From positions 124,001 through 188,000 of the forward strand of contig LJIA01000002.1 of the NCBI GenBank assembly GCA_001295775.1: a stretch of DNA of 64,000 nt, written 5' to 3'. The DNA comes from a beta proteobacterium AAP99. Its GTDB lineage: Bacteria > Pseudomonadota > Gammaproteobacteria > Burkholderiales > Burkholderiaceae_C. The notes beneath the pieces were generated by a model. The model was not told where the DNA came from and ran no database searches. It saw only the letters and a program-made list of their open reading frames with translations. This document shows positions 17,335-26,252 of the stretch, piece after piece; the first letter of the stretch is position 1; the number at the start of each line of letters is the position of its first letter. The position numbers were made by a program, and so were the translations under genes.

Positions 17335-20300
17335 ATGACCGATCTGTCCGCCGACGCCAAGGCCTTGGCCAACTATCGCCCCACGCACAAGGTGCGCTTT
17401 GTCACCGCCGCAAGCCTCTTCGACGGCCATGACGCCAGCATCAACATCATGCGGCGCATTCTGATGAGCATGGGCGCCGAGGTCATCCACCTGGGCCACA
17501 ACCGCAGCGTGGACGAAGTGGTCACCGCCGCCCTGCAGGAAGACGCCCAGGGCATTGCCGTCAGCTCCTACCAGGGCGGGCATGTGGAGTACTTCAAGTA
17601 CATGGTCGAGCTGCTCAAACAGCGCGGCGGCGGCCATGTGCAGGTGTTCGGCGGCGGTGGCGGCGTGATCGTGCCGCCCGAGATCCGCGACCTCGCCAGC
17701 CATGGCGTGCGCATCTACAGCCCGGAAGACGGTCAGCGCCTGGGTCTGGCCGGCATGATCGGCGAGATGGTGATGCGCTGCGACTACAACCTGGCCGACA
17801 AGGGTGCGGTGGCCGCGGCCCAGCTCAAGGGCGACTGGACGGCGCTGGCGCGCGCGATCACCCTGCTGGAAAACGGCGCCATGCCTGCGGCCGAGCGCGA
17901 TGCCCTTCTGGCGGCCACACAGCACGTCAAGACGCCGGTACTCGGCATCACGGGCACCGGCGGCGCGGGTAAGAGCTCGCTGACCGACGAACTCATCCGC
18001 CGCATCCGTCTGGATCAGAACGACGCACTGAACATCGCGGTGATCTCCATCGACCCGAGCCGGCGCAAGAGCGGCGGCGCGCTGCTGGGCGACCGCATCC
18101 GCATGAACGCCATCAGCCCGTGGAGCACGGAACCGCGGGTGTACATGCGTTCGCTCGCAACGCGTGAAGCCGGCTCAGAGATTTCCAAGGCGCTTCCGGA
18201 CGTGATCGCCGCCTGCAAGGCCACGGGCTTCGACCTCATCATCGTGGAGACCTCGGGCATCGGCCAGGGTGACGCCGCCATCGTGCCGCATGTGGATCTG
18301 TCGATGTACGTGATGACGCCGGAGTTCGGCGCGGCCAGCCAGCTCGAGAAGATCGACATGCTGGACTTTGCCGACTTCGTGGCCATCAACAAGTTCGACC
18401 GCAAGGGTGCGGCCGATGCGCTGCGTGATGTGAGCAAGCAGGTCCAGCGCAACAAGGAAGCCTGGGCGCAGAGCCCGGACACCATGCCTGTCTTCGGCAC
18501 CATGGCCAGCCGCTTCAATGACGACGGCGTCACGGCCCTGTACCAGGCCCTGCTGCCGCGCCTGCAGGCGCTCGGCCTGAAGGCCGCCGGTTCGCGCCTG
18601 CCACAGGTGAGCACCCGGCACAGCACCAACCAGACACCGATCGTGCCGCCGGCGCGCAACCGCTACCTGGCAGAGATCTCCGACACCGTGCGCGGCTACA
18701 AGCGCCATGCGCGCGAGCAGGCGCGCATCGCCCGTGAACGCCAGCAGCTCCTCGCGACCAAGCGCATGCTGGCCGAGCGCGCCTACCCGGAGCTTGGTGA
18801 CACCCCGGTCAAGGCCCAGCACGCCATCGACCTCGTGGTCGCGGAGCGCGAAGCCAAGCTCGGCCATGCCGAGAAGAAGCTGCTGGCCATGTGGCCCGAC
18901 ATGCAGCGCGCCTACGGTGGCGACGAATACGTGGTGAAGATCCGCGACAAGGAAATCCGTACGGCGCTCACGCACACGACGCTGAGCGGCAACAAGATCC
19001 GCAAGGTGGTGCTGCCGCAGTACGAGGACCACGGCGAGCTGCTGAAGTGGCTGATGCTGGAGAACGTGCCCGGCAGCTTCCCGTACACGGCTGGCGTATT
19101 CGCCTTCAAGCGCGAGGGCGAGGACCCCACGCGCATGTTTGCCGGCGAGGGCGACGCCTTCCGCACCAACCGCCGCTTCAAGCTGCTGTCCGAAGGTATG
19201 CCGGCCAAGCGCTTGAGCACCGCCTTCGACTCCGTCACGCTCTATGGCGCGGACCCGGCGCTGCGCCCGGACATTTACGGCAAGGTCGGCAACTCTGGTG
19301 TGAGCATCGCCACGCTGGACGACATGAAGGTGCTGTACGGCGGCTTTGATCTGTGCAACCCGAGCACCTCGGTGAGCATGACGATCAACGGCCCGGCGCC
19401 CACGATCCTGGCCATGTTCATGAACACGGCCATCGACCAGCAGATCGAGAAGTTCCGCACGGACAATGGCCGCGAGCCCACGATGGATGAAGCCGCCAAG
19501 ATCCGCGCCTGGACGCTGGAGAACGTGCGCGGCACCGTGCAGGCCGACATCCTGAAGGAAGACCAGGGCCAGAACACCTGCATCTTCTCCACCGAGTTCA
19601 GCCTGAAGGTGATGGGCGACATTGCCGAGTACTTCGTGCACCACCGCGTGCGCAACTTCTACTCGGTCAGCATCTCCGGCTATCACATTGCCGAGGCCGG
19701 TGCGAACCCGATCAGCCAGCTCGCCTTCACGCTGTCCAATGGCTTCACCTTCGTGGAGGCTTACCTCGCGCGCGGCATGCACATCGATGACTTTGCGCCC
19801 AACCTCTCCTTCTTCTTCAGTAACGGCATGGACCCGGAATACACCGTGCTGGGCCGTGTGGCGCGGCGCATCTGGGCCGTGGCCATGCGCGAGAAGTACG
19901 GCGCGAACGAACGCAGCCAGAAGCTCAAGTACCACGTGCAGACCAGCGGCCGCTCACTGCATGCGCAGGAGATTGCCTTCAATGACATCCGCACCACGCT
20001 GCAGGCGCTGATCGCGATCTACGACAACTGCAACAGCCTGCACACCAACGCCTACGACGAAGCCATCACCACCCCCACCAAGGAGAGCGTGCGCCGCGCC
20101 ATGGCGATCCAGCTCATCATCAACCGCGAGTGGGGTCTGGCCAAGAACGAGAACCCCAGCCAGGGCGCCTTCATCATCGACGAGCTGACCGAGCTGGTCG
20201 AAGAGGCCGTGCTGGCGGAGTTCGAGCGCATCAGCGAACGCGGCGGCGTGCTCGGCGCCATGGAGACCGGCTACCAGCGCGGCAAGATTCAGGACGAATC

Positions 20301-20628
20301 GATGCACTACGAGATGCTCAAGCACACCGGCGAGTATCCGATCATCGGCGTGAACACCTTCCGCAACCCGCAAGGCGACGCCATCCCCGACCAGCTCGAG
20401 CTGGCCCGCTCCACCGAGGAAGAAAAGCAGAGCCAGCTAAAGCGCCTGAACGACTTCCATGCCCGCCATGCCGGCGAGGCACCCGCCCTGCTCAAGCGCC
20501 TGCAGCAGGCCGTGATGGACAACGGCAATGTGTTCGAGGTGCTGATGGACGCCGTGCGCGTGTGCTCGCTGGGGCAGATCACGAGCAGCCTGTTCGAAGT
20601 GGGCGGGCAGTACCGGCGCAACATGTAA
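17335..20628 (+). CDS. icmF: Fused isobutyryl-CoA mutase IcmF
   Basis: This 1097-residue adenosylcobalamin-dependent mutase converts isobutyryl-CoA and butyryl-CoA into each other, linking valine and short-acyl metabolism. Domain order is that of IcmF. An N-terminal B12-binding domain ([20 protein letters not shown], with the cobalt-ligating histidine) comes first. Next is a MeaI/ArgK-type G-protein chaperone domain with P-loop GTGGAGKSS near residue 205, ETSGIGQGD and NKFD. The large catalytic TIM-barrel half begins near residue 560 ([32 protein letters not shown]). Length and order are complete, with no frameshift. The ATG at 17335 fits the B12 domain. The gene appears to be monocistronic, with a palindromic candidate operator upstream. 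Confidence 0.95.
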   Translation: MTDLSADAKALANYRPTHKVRFVTAASLFDGHDASINIMRRILMSMGAEVIHLGHNRSVDEVVTAALQEDAQGIAVSSYQGGHVEYFKYMVELLKQRGGGHVQVFGGGGGVIVPPEIRDLASHGVRIYSPEDGQRLGLAGMIGEMVMRCDYNLADKGAVAAAQLKGDWTALARAITLLENGAMPAAERDALLAATQHVKTPVLGITGTGGAGKSSLTDELIRRIRLDQNDALNIAVISIDPSRRKSGGALLGDRIRMNAISPWSTEPRVYMRSLATREAGSEISKALPDVIAACKATGFDLIIVETSGIGQGDAAIVPHVDLSMYVMTPEFGAASQLEKIDMLDFADFVAINKFDRKGAADALRDVSKQVQRNKEAWAQSPDTMPVFGTMASRFNDDGVTALYQALLPRLQALGLKAAGSRLPQVSTRHSTNQTPIVPPARNRYLAEISDTVRGYKRHAREQARIARERQQLLATKRMLAERAYPELGDTPVKAQHAIDLVVAEREAKLGHAEKKLLAMWPDMQRAYGGDEYVVKIRDKEIRTALTHTTLSGNKIRKVVLPQYEDHGELLKWLMLENVPGSFPYTAGVFAFKREGEDPTRMFAGEGDAFRTNRRFKLLSEGMPAKRLSTAFDSVTLYGADPALRPDIYGKVGNSGVSIATLDDMKVLYGGFDLCNPSTSVSMTINGPAPTILAMFMNTAIDQQIEKFRTDNGREPTMDEAAKIRAWTLENVRGTVQADILKEDQGQNTCIFSTEFSLKVMGDIAEYFVHHRVRNFYSVSISGYHIAEAGANPISQLAFTLSNGFTFVEAYLARGMHIDDFAPNLSFFFSNGMDPEYTVLGRVARRIWAVAMREKYGANERSQKLKYHVQTSGRSLHAQEIAFNDIRTTLQALIAIYDNCNSLHTNAYDEAITTPTKESVRRAMAIQLIINREWGLAKNENPSQGAFIIDELTELVEEAVLAEFERISERGGVLGAMETGYQRGKIQDESMHYEMLKHTGEYPIIGVNTFRNPQGDAIPDQLELARSTEEEKQSQLKRLNDFHARHAGEAPALLKRLQQAVMDNGNVFEVLMDAVRVCSLGQITSSLFEVGGQYRRNM

Positions 20629-20701
20629 GGGGCTCGTGCGGTCGGTTCCGCAGCACCCCCTTGCCGACCTAAGCTCGCGCTCTGCCCACGGGAGAACGCC
20701 C

Positions 20702-21094
20702 ATGACCGCACGCGCCCTGTCTGTTCACCCGGTTCACCTGGATGCTGACCGCGGCGCCCACAGCGAGCCGGCCTTCAGCGGCATGCCCTGGTATGCCGAC
20801 TACGTGCAGCGCCACGCCGCCGACGGCGCGCGCGGCCGGCTGGTGAGCCTGTACCGCTTCGATGCGAGCTGGGACAGTTGGGAGATGCACCCCGAGGGCA
20901 GCGAGGTCGTGGTCTGCACTGAAGGGCGCATGACCCTGCTGCAGGAAACCGCAAACGGTGTGCAGCGCGTTGAATTGGCGGCCGGCGACTACGCCATCAA
21001 TCCGCCCGGCGTGTGGCACACCGCCGACCTGACCGAGCCGACCACGGCCCTGTTCATCACGGCCGGCTGGGGTACGCAGCACCGCGCGAGATAA
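20702..21094 (+). CDS. Cupin domain protein
   Basis: This 130-residue single-domain cupin carries the first motif region in WEMHPEGSEVVVCTEGRMTL and the second in GDYAINPPGVWHTADL, where histidines and a glutamate would bind a metal. The ATG at 20702 follows the purine-rich stretch GGGAGAACG and is preferred over in-frame upstream starts. It follows icmF by 73 bp on the same strand and could be co-transcribed, but the products share no obvious pathway. A dispersed repeat follows it. The substrate is unknown. Confidence 0.82.
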   Translation: MTARALSVHPVHLDADRGAHSEPAFSGMPWYADYVQRHAADGARGRLVSLYRFDASWDSWEMHPEGSEVVVCTEGRMTLLQETANGVQRVELAAGDYAINPPGVWHTADLTEPTTALFITAGWGTQHRAR

Positions 21095-21120
21095 CGTCCC
21101 CTCGCGCCCCAGTGGCACAC

Positions 21121-21209
21121 ATTTGAAGAAGCTTTCCGCTTGTCCCATGCGGCACTTCAGCCATTTTGGTCTGAAGAACCGCATGAATGCTGGATCTACG
21201 TCTTGGAGA
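21121..21209 (-). repeat. Dispersed stem-loop repeat, copy C
   Basis: This is the best-formed copy. CTTTCCGCTTGTCCC (21132-21146) leads into a stem-loop with CATGCGG (21146-21152) pairing CCGCATG (21179-21185). CTTCAG (21155-21160) pairs CTGAAG (21171-21176), and CCA pairs TGG around TTT. GAATGCTGGATCTACG follows. It lies between convergent cupin and yggT genes and ends 2 bases from the yggT stop codon. Confidence 0.85.
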
Positions 21210-21211
21210 AA

Positions 21212-21769
21212 TCAGCCCACGCGCAGGTTGTTCACCACGATCAGCCCGATGTTGGCCAGCACGATCAGCACGAGCGGTGACAGATCGAATCCGCCCACCG
21301 GCGGCAGGATGCGGCGGATCGGTCGCAGCATCGGGTCGACCAGGTTGGCCGCAAAGTAGGCCGCCGGGTGATGCGGATTGGTCCAGCTCATGATGGCCTG
21401 CACGATCAACACCGCGATCAGCAGGTACAGGCTCCAGCGCAGCAGCACGATCAGCGCAAATAGCGGCGCACCCAGGGACATCATTGCGCCGCCGTTCAGC
21501 GCGCCCACCACCAGCACCGACAAGCTCACCATCACCAGCGCCGCGCCATAGGCCAGCAGCAGGCTCGCCAGATCCACGCTGCCCGTGCGCGGCAGGATCT
21601 TGCGCAGCGGCAGCACCGCAAAGTCCGTGAGCTTCATCACGAACTGGCCGATCGGATTGCGCATCGGCGCTGCCGTTGCACTGGCCCAGGCGCGCAGCAG
21701 CGCGAGGAAGGCCAGCGCGCCGAAAGCGAACTCGATGAGGTAGAGAAGTATTTGAGTGAGCGTGTTCAT
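21212..21769 (-). CDS. YggT family membrane protein
   Basis: This 185-residue integral membrane protein has two YggT repeats, each with a pair of hydrophobic helices around a conserved stretch (RNPIGQFVMKLTDFAVLPLR in the first; NPHHPAAYFAANLVDPMLRP with IRRILPPVGGFDLSPLVLI in the second). The length matches proteobacterial YggT proteins, whose exact role is not settled. The family is often found near cell-division or pyrroline-5-carboxylate reductase genes, but not here. Its ATG overlaps the stop of the upstream mrr-like gene by four bases (21766-21769), so the two are translationally coupled. Confidence 0.88.
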   Translation of the reverse strand: MNTLTQILLYLIEFAFGALAFLALLRAWASATAAPMRNPIGQFVMKLTDFAVLPLRKILPRTGSVDLASLLLAYGAALVMVSLSVLVVGALNGGAMMSLGAPLFALIVLLRWSLYLLIAVLIVQAIMSWTNPHHPAAYFAANLVDPMLRPIRRILPPVGGFDLSPLVLIVLANIGLIVVNNLRVG

Positions 21770-22704
21770 TCGTCTTCCGAGAAGAAGTCGAGATCAATCT
21801 TCTTGATTTCATATCGCGCTTGGACGGCGACGCCGAGCCCGGACTCGACCATGAGCTGCGCGATGCGATCTCCATCGAGCAACACGATCCGATACTGACT
21901 CTGCTGGGCGTATTCGCGCGCTTCTCGGGTAAATCCAGAAGTTGTAATGAACACGCCCTTGTTGGCGCGTTGTCCAGCGAGAGCCCCGACAAATTTCATG
22001 ATTTCCGGCCGACCGACGACGCCCTCCCAGCGCTTGGCTTGGATATAGACGGCATCAAGGCCTAGCCGATCTTCGTTGATGATTCCATCGATACCACCAT
22101 CACCGCTACGGCCGACAGCTTGTCCAGCTTCTGCACGCGAGCCCCCGTAACCCATGCGCAATAGCAGTTGAACCACGATGTCCTCGAAATAGGCCGGTGA
22201 CACTCGCTTCAGTTGATCGAGAACTTCGGATCGAAGCGCAGCATCGAGACTTGCTGCGGCCCAGGCGAGTGCATCTTCGGGTGTTTGCCGCTCATCCGCC
22301 CCGTCGATTGATGGCCGATCAGGCTGGCCCATGTCGGATTCATCGCCTGCTGCCTTGCGACTCCTCCGCGTGAAGTCAACGAAGCTGGGATAGCGCTTCA
22401 GCGTTTCACTGGTGATTGCGCTCGGGCCGGTCCGCAGTAAGTCGATGCCTGATGGGGTGATCTTGATCACCCCACGGGTGGGCTGTTCGAGAAGTCCAGC
22501 TTGCTTGAGATATGTCTTGGCCCATCCAACCCGACTTCGAAGTGTTGTGGTCTGCCCGGAGGGCAATCTGAGCGCACGTTCCTCGTCAGTCAGGCCGAGC
22601 GCAGATGCCAGCAATTCGGTCACTTCGGCAGTTTTGATCGGGCCGCGTTGCTCAACCATCTTGAGCAACGGGAGCATCAGCGACTCGTAGTCAGGAATCG
22701 GCAT
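21766..22704 (-). CDS. mrr: Mrr-family type IV restriction endonuclease
   Basis: This 312-residue protein is a close match in layout to Mrr, which cleaves methylated DNA. The N-terminal winged-helix Mrr_N region (about 5-100, VEQRGPIKTAEVTELLASAL) recognises DNA. The C-terminal PD-(D/E)xK nuclease domain includes YFEDIVVQLLLRMGYGG, then GDGGIDGIINEDRLGLDAVY and QAKRW, holding the catalytic Asp and the QxK pair. The ATG at 22704 begins 7 bases after the stop of a Bug-family gene, and its stop overlaps yggT. Base composition looks visibly less GC-rich than the flanking genes, hinting at acquisition. No methyltransferase or specificity subunit is nearby, as expected for type IV enzymes. Confidence 0.9.
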   Translation of the reverse strand: MPIPDYESLMLPLLKMVEQRGPIKTAEVTELLASALGLTDEERALRLPSGQTTTLRSRVGWAKTYLKQAGLLEQPTRGVIKITPSGIDLLRTGPSAITSETLKRYPSFVDFTRRSRKAAGDESDMGQPDRPSIDGADERQTPEDALAWAAASLDAALRSEVLDQLKRVSPAYFEDIVVQLLLRMGYGGSRAEAGQAVGRSGDGGIDGIINEDRLGLDAVYIQAKRWEGVVGRPEIMKFVGALAGQRANKGVFITTSGFTREAREYAQQSQYRIVLLDGDRIAQLMVESGLGVAVQARYEIKKIDLDFFSEDE

Positions 22705-22711
22705 GCGCTGC

Positions 22712-23710
22712 TCACTGCGCCACAAACCCGCTCTTGCGGATGATCTGCGCCCAGCTCTTGCTGTAGGCCTGCTCACGTGTGGCGAGCTGCGCGCCGCTCA
22801 TGAAACCCACGGCCAGGCCCATGGCGGTGAGGCGCTCGCGTACCTCCGGCAGGGCGATGACCTTGGCGATGGCGGCTGACAGGCGATCCAGCTCGGCCTT
22901 GGGCGTGCCCGCCGGGGCCCAGAGGCCGTAGAAGGGCACGTCCTCGAAGCCGGGGACGCCCAGCTCGGCAAAGGTGGGCACATCCGGCAGCACGGCCTGG
23001 CGCTGGGTGCCGATGACGGCGATGACGCGCAGCTTGCCGGCCTTGTGCTGCTCGATGAAGTCCGGCACGGAGCCGGTGCCCGCGGCGATCTGGTTGCCCA
23101 GCATGTCGCCGATCATCGGCGCGCTGCCGCGGTAGGGGGCGGCGACGAGATCGAGCTTGTAGTGATCACCCACGGCCTTGACCAGAAACTCCGGAATGCT
23201 GGCCGGCGCAGGCACGCCCACGGCAGACTTGCCCCCTTGCTGGCGCACCCAGGCCACGTAGTCCGCCAGGCTGCGCGCCGGCGTGTTCGAGGACACGGCA
23301 AAGGCGTTCACGAAGGTGGCGAAGCCGGCCACGGGCACAAAGTCCTTGGCCGGGTCAAAGCCCGGGCTCTTCTGCGTGAGCGGCAGCACGGAGATGGTGT
23401 GGTCGTGGCTCAAGAAGACGGTGCTGCCGTCAGGCGCCGCGGCCTTCAGCGCCGCCGCAGCGATCTGGCCGCCGGCACCGGCGCGGTTCTCGACCAGCAC
23501 GGAGGTGGTGAGCTCGTCCTTGAGTTTCTCGGCCAGCACGCGCGCAATCGCGTCCGTGCCGCCGCCGGCCGGAAAGCCGACCAGGATCTTCACGGGTTTG
23601 GCAGTTTGAGCGGCCGCCAGCGGGCTGAGCATGGCCAGGGCGGCGGCAGCAGCCAGCAGGCGCAGCAGCGGGCGACGGGCGTAAGCAGCGGCAGCATGTA
23701 GACGAAGCAT
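22712..23710 (-). CDS. Bug/TctC-family periplasmic tricarboxylate-type binding protein
   Basis: This 332-residue secreted protein of the Bug (TctC) family is the extracytoplasmic receptor of tripartite tricarboxylate transporters. These are greatly expanded in Burkholderiales. A signal peptide with an Arg-rich start and hydrophobic core ends at SPLAAAQT. The mature protein shows ILVGFPAGGGTDAIARVLAEKL and NRAGAGGQIAA, typical of the ligand loop. The ATG at 23710 places the signal peptide correctly. No TctA/TctB membrane genes are present, as is common for orphan Bug receptors. It is the first gene of a tight leftward stack with mrr and yggT. The ligand is unknown. Confidence 0.9.
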   Translation of the reverse strand: MLRLHAAAAYARRPLLRLLAAAAALAMLSPLAAAQTAKPVKILVGFPAGGGTDAIARVLAEKLKDELTTSVLVENRAGAGGQIAAAALKAAAPDGSTVFLSHDHTISVLPLTQKSPGFDPAKDFVPVAGFATFVNAFAVSSNTPARSLADYVAWVRQQGGKSAVGVPAPASIPEFLVKAVGDHYKLDLVAAPYRGSAPMIGDMLGNQIAAGTGSVPDFIEQHKAGKLRVIAVIGTQRQAVLPDVPTFAELGVPGFEDVPFYGLWAPAGTPKAELDRLSAAIAKVIALPEVRERLTAMGLAVGFMSGAQLATREQAYSKSWAQIIRKSGFVAQ

Positions 23711-23935
23711 GGGCGGGTCTCCGGTCAGAGAGGTCGGTGCGCACCGGTCGGGCGGCAGGACGGGCCGCGTTGGCACCCGGTGCAGGGCTGCGCTCGATTA
23801 TGTCAGCGGTCCATGGAGCAGCGACACCAGGCGCAGCGGCCGCCGGCCTGCCGCGCCCGGTTACACGCACCCCATTGAAGCGCGCAGGTGCGCGGATCTA
23901 CCGTCTGGACTCCCCAAAAGAACCGGAGAACGCTC

Positions 23936-24178
23936 ATGACCGTCGCCAAGGTGATCGAACTCATCGCATCCAGCCCCAAGAGTTTTGATGATGCGCTGGC
24001 GCGCGGCATCGCTCGCGCCCACGAGACCCTTGCCGGCGTGACCGGCGCCTGGGTGCAGGACCAGAAGGTGGTGGTCGAGGACGGCAAGATCGTTGAATAC
24101 CGCGTGAACATGAAAGTCACCTTCGTGCTAGGCGGCGCGGAGGCGACCCGGGCCAAGCCGAAGAAGGCCAAGAAATAG
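23936..24178 (+). CDS. Dodecin family flavin-binding protein
   Basis: This 80-residue protein matches dodecin almost throughout (AKVIELIASSPKSFDDALAR, then VTGAWVQDQKVVVEDGKIVE). Dodecins form hollow dodecamers that bind flavins and protect or store them. The tryptophan in GAWV is the flavin-stacking residue of the family. A short lysine-rich tail (KPKKAKK) extends beyond the fold. The ATG at 23936 agrees with family length. It is divergent from the Bug-family gene across 225 bp. Confidence 0.93.
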   Translation: MTVAKVIELIASSPKSFDDALARGIARAHETLAGVTGAWVQDQKVVVEDGKIVEYRVNMKVTFVLGGAEATRAKPKKAKK

Positions 24179-24255
24179 GTGGGCGCGGAACCTGCGCGGG
24201 GGTGATGCCATCGAAGCGGCCGAGCGCCCATACTGACGGCCAAACGGACTGCTGC

Positions 24256-25245
24256 ATGCATCAAACGACCTTCGCCCCCGCGCCTGATCGATCGACCGCG
24301 CCAAACGCTGCACCGGATGCGCACCGGCGCGCGTTTGTGTCCGCCATGGGGGCCGCTGCCGCGCTCGGCACGATTGGCTGGGCCGATCCGGCAGCTGCGC
24401 AAGGCGGCACCGAACCCTTGACGCGCCCCATCCCCAAGAGCGGCGAGCGGCTACCCGTGATCGGTCTGGGCAGCTGGATCACCTTCAACGTGGGCAAGGA
24501 CCCTGCCGCGCTGCGCAACGTGACCGAGGTGATGCGCGCCTTTTTTGCAGCCGGCGGGCGGATGATCGATTCATCGCCCATGTACGGCTCCTCGCAGCCG
24601 GCCATCGGCCAGGCGCTGGCGGCACTGGGCCAGCCCAAGGCCTTGTTCTCCGCCGAAAAGGTCTGGATGGGTGATGTGGCGCGCGGCGCGGCGCAGATGG
24701 AAGCCACGCGCGCCTTCTGGGGCGTGCCGCGCATCGATCTGATGCAGGTGCACAACCTCGTGAGCTGGGAGGCGCATCTGCCACGCCTGTTCGACATGAA
24801 GGCGGCGGGACGCCTGCGCTTTGTGGGCATCACCACCTCGCACGGGCGGCGGCACGACGAGATCGAGCGCATCATGAAGAGCCAGCCGATCGATTTCCTG
24901 CAGATCAGCTACAGCCTGGCGGACCGCGAGATCGAGCAGCGCATCCTGCCGTTGGCTGCCGAGCGCAAGATCGCCGTGATCGTGAACCGGCCGTTTCGCG
25001 AAGGCGCGCTGCTCGATACGCTCAAGGGCAAGCGCCTGCCCGGCTGGGCGGCCGAGCTCGGCTGCGAGCACTGGGCCCAGGCCGCGCTCAAGTTCGCCGT
25101 CAGCCACCCTGCCGTCACCTGCGCCATCCCGGCCACCAGCCAGCTGGCGCATCTGCAGCAGAACATGGCTGCCGCACGTGGCCCGATGCCCGATGCGGCG
25201 CTGCGCGAGCGCATGGCGCGCGATGTGGCCGCGCTGATCGGCTGA
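24256..25245 (+). CDS. Aldo/keto reductase with Tat-like signal
   Basis: This 329-residue aldo/keto reductase has the full catalytic tetrad: Asp and Tyr in IDSSPMYGSS, Lys in FSAEKVW and His in LMQVHNLV. The N-terminus contains HRRAFVSAMGAAAALG and ends in AAAQGG, a twin-arginine-type export signal. It may therefore fold in the cytoplasm with its nicotinamide cofactor and be exported. The ATG at 24256 is chosen because it keeps the whole signal; ATGs at 24202 and 24205 would lengthen the region before it. The substrate is not evident. It lies between dodecin and a DUF6064 membrane protein on the same strand, with no clear functional link. Confidence 0.87.
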   Translation: MHQTTFAPAPDRSTAPNAAPDAHRRAFVSAMGAAAALGTIGWADPAAAQGGTEPLTRPIPKSGERLPVIGLGSWITFNVGKDPAALRNVTEVMRAFFAAGGRMIDSSPMYGSSQPAIGQALAALGQPKALFSAEKVWMGDVARGAAQMEATRAFWGVPRIDLMQVHNLVSWEAHLPRLFDMKAAGRLRFVGITTSHGRRHDEIERIMKSQPIDFLQISYSLADREIEQRILPLAAERKIAVIVNRPFREGALLDTLKGKRLPGWAAELGCEHWAQAALKFAVSHPAVTCAIPATSQLAHLQQNMAAARGPMPDAALRERMARDVAALIG

Positions 25246-25307
25246 GGCTTGCGGGCGCGGCGGATCCGCCCGGCGACACGCCCAGCGCCCTGCAGCACAC
25301 TTGCACC

Positions 25308-26102
25308 ATGCTCAGCGAATGGTGGACCTACCGCCCGCACGACTTCCTGATGTTCGCGCCGCGAACCTACTGGCGGCTGTTCGAGCTGCAGGCCGACACC
25401 TGGCCGCTGCTGCGCTGGAGCCTGCTGGCCGCGGGCGCCCTGGTGCTGCTCGCGCTGTGGGTCACGAGCGGCGAGCACGCCGCGCCGGAGGCGGCGCGCT
25501 GGCGGGGCCGCTGGCTGCCGTCCGTGGCGCTGCTCGGGCTGACCGGTGTCTGGGCGTTCGTGGCGCTGGCATTCATCCATGCACGCCTGGTGCCCATCAA
25601 TTGGGCGGCGCAGGGGCTGGTGGTGCTCTGGCTGGCGCAGGCACTGCTGCTGGCTTCGGCGGCGTGCGTCCGGGCCATCCCGCCCGCACCGCTTGCGCGG
25701 CGCGTGGTGGGCCGCACGCGGCGTTGGCTGGCCGGGGCGCTGGGTGTGCTGGCGATCGCGCTGTACCCCGTGCTGCCGCTCTTTGCCGGCCGGCCGCTGT
25801 CGCAGGGCGAGTGGTTCGGCATGGCGCCGGACCCGACGCTGGTGCTGACCCTGGCTGTGCTCTTGCTGCTGCCGACTCGCGACTCTGATGCGGACGCGCC
25901 GCCTGCAGGCCTGCGCTCGAAGCTCTTGCGAGCGCTCACCGCGCTGATCTGGCTGTTCGCGGTGCTGACGGGTATGGCGAGCTGCGCCGTGCTGCTGGTG
26001 ATGGGTGCGCCGGAGGGGCTGTTGCTGGGTGGCGTGCTGCTGCTTGCGCTCGGCATGGCCGCTCGGACCCCAAGCCGGGCGGCGCTGCGGCATCGCTCCT
26101 GA
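25308..26102 (+). CDS. DUF6064 family membrane protein
   Basis: This 264-residue protein begins EWWTYRPHDFLMFAPRTYWR, the opening seen in DUF6064 proteins, and then has about eight hydrophobic segments separated by short Arg-rich loops. It is predicted to be an inner-membrane protein. No catalytic motif is recognised and the family function is unknown. It follows the aldo/keto reductase by 62 bp on the same strand and ends before a dispersed repeat at the junction with the convergent sppA gene. Confidence 0.75.
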   Translation: MLSEWWTYRPHDFLMFAPRTYWRLFELQADTWPLLRWSLLAAGALVLLALWVTSGEHAAPEAARWRGRWLPSVALLGLTGVWAFVALAFIHARLVPINWAAQGLVVLWLAQALLLASAACVRAIPPAPLARRVVGRTRRWLAGALGVLAIALYPVLPLFAGRPLSQGEWFGMAPDPTLVLTLAVLLLLPTRDSDADAPPAGLRSKLLRALTALIWLFAVLTGMASCAVLLVMGAPEGLLLGGVLLLALGMAARTPSRAALRHRS

Positions 26103-26149
26103 AAGCGCAAGGCATCATCTCATGAAGCGGCCGATAATGATGCTTTGTT

Positions 26150-26243
26150 GAAGGTACAAACCGACTTTCCGCTTGTCTGATGCGCGGAAAGCCGGTTTAC
26201 TGACTACTCGATTTAATGGCCGAAAACGCTGTTTCCAGACCAT
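26150..26243 (-). repeat. Dispersed repeat, diverged copy D
   Basis: The copy contains GACTTTCCGCTTGTCTGA at 26163-26180, identical over 18 bases to copy F (in reverse complement) at 55905-55922. Here the box is part of a 15-bp inverted repeat with one mismatch (26158-26172 against 26184-26198, loop 11). Downstream lies AATGGCCGAAAAC, a second motif shared with copies F and G. It sits between convergent genes, ending about 10 bases before the sppA stop. Confidence 0.7.
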
Positions 26244-26252
26244 CGCATCGCG

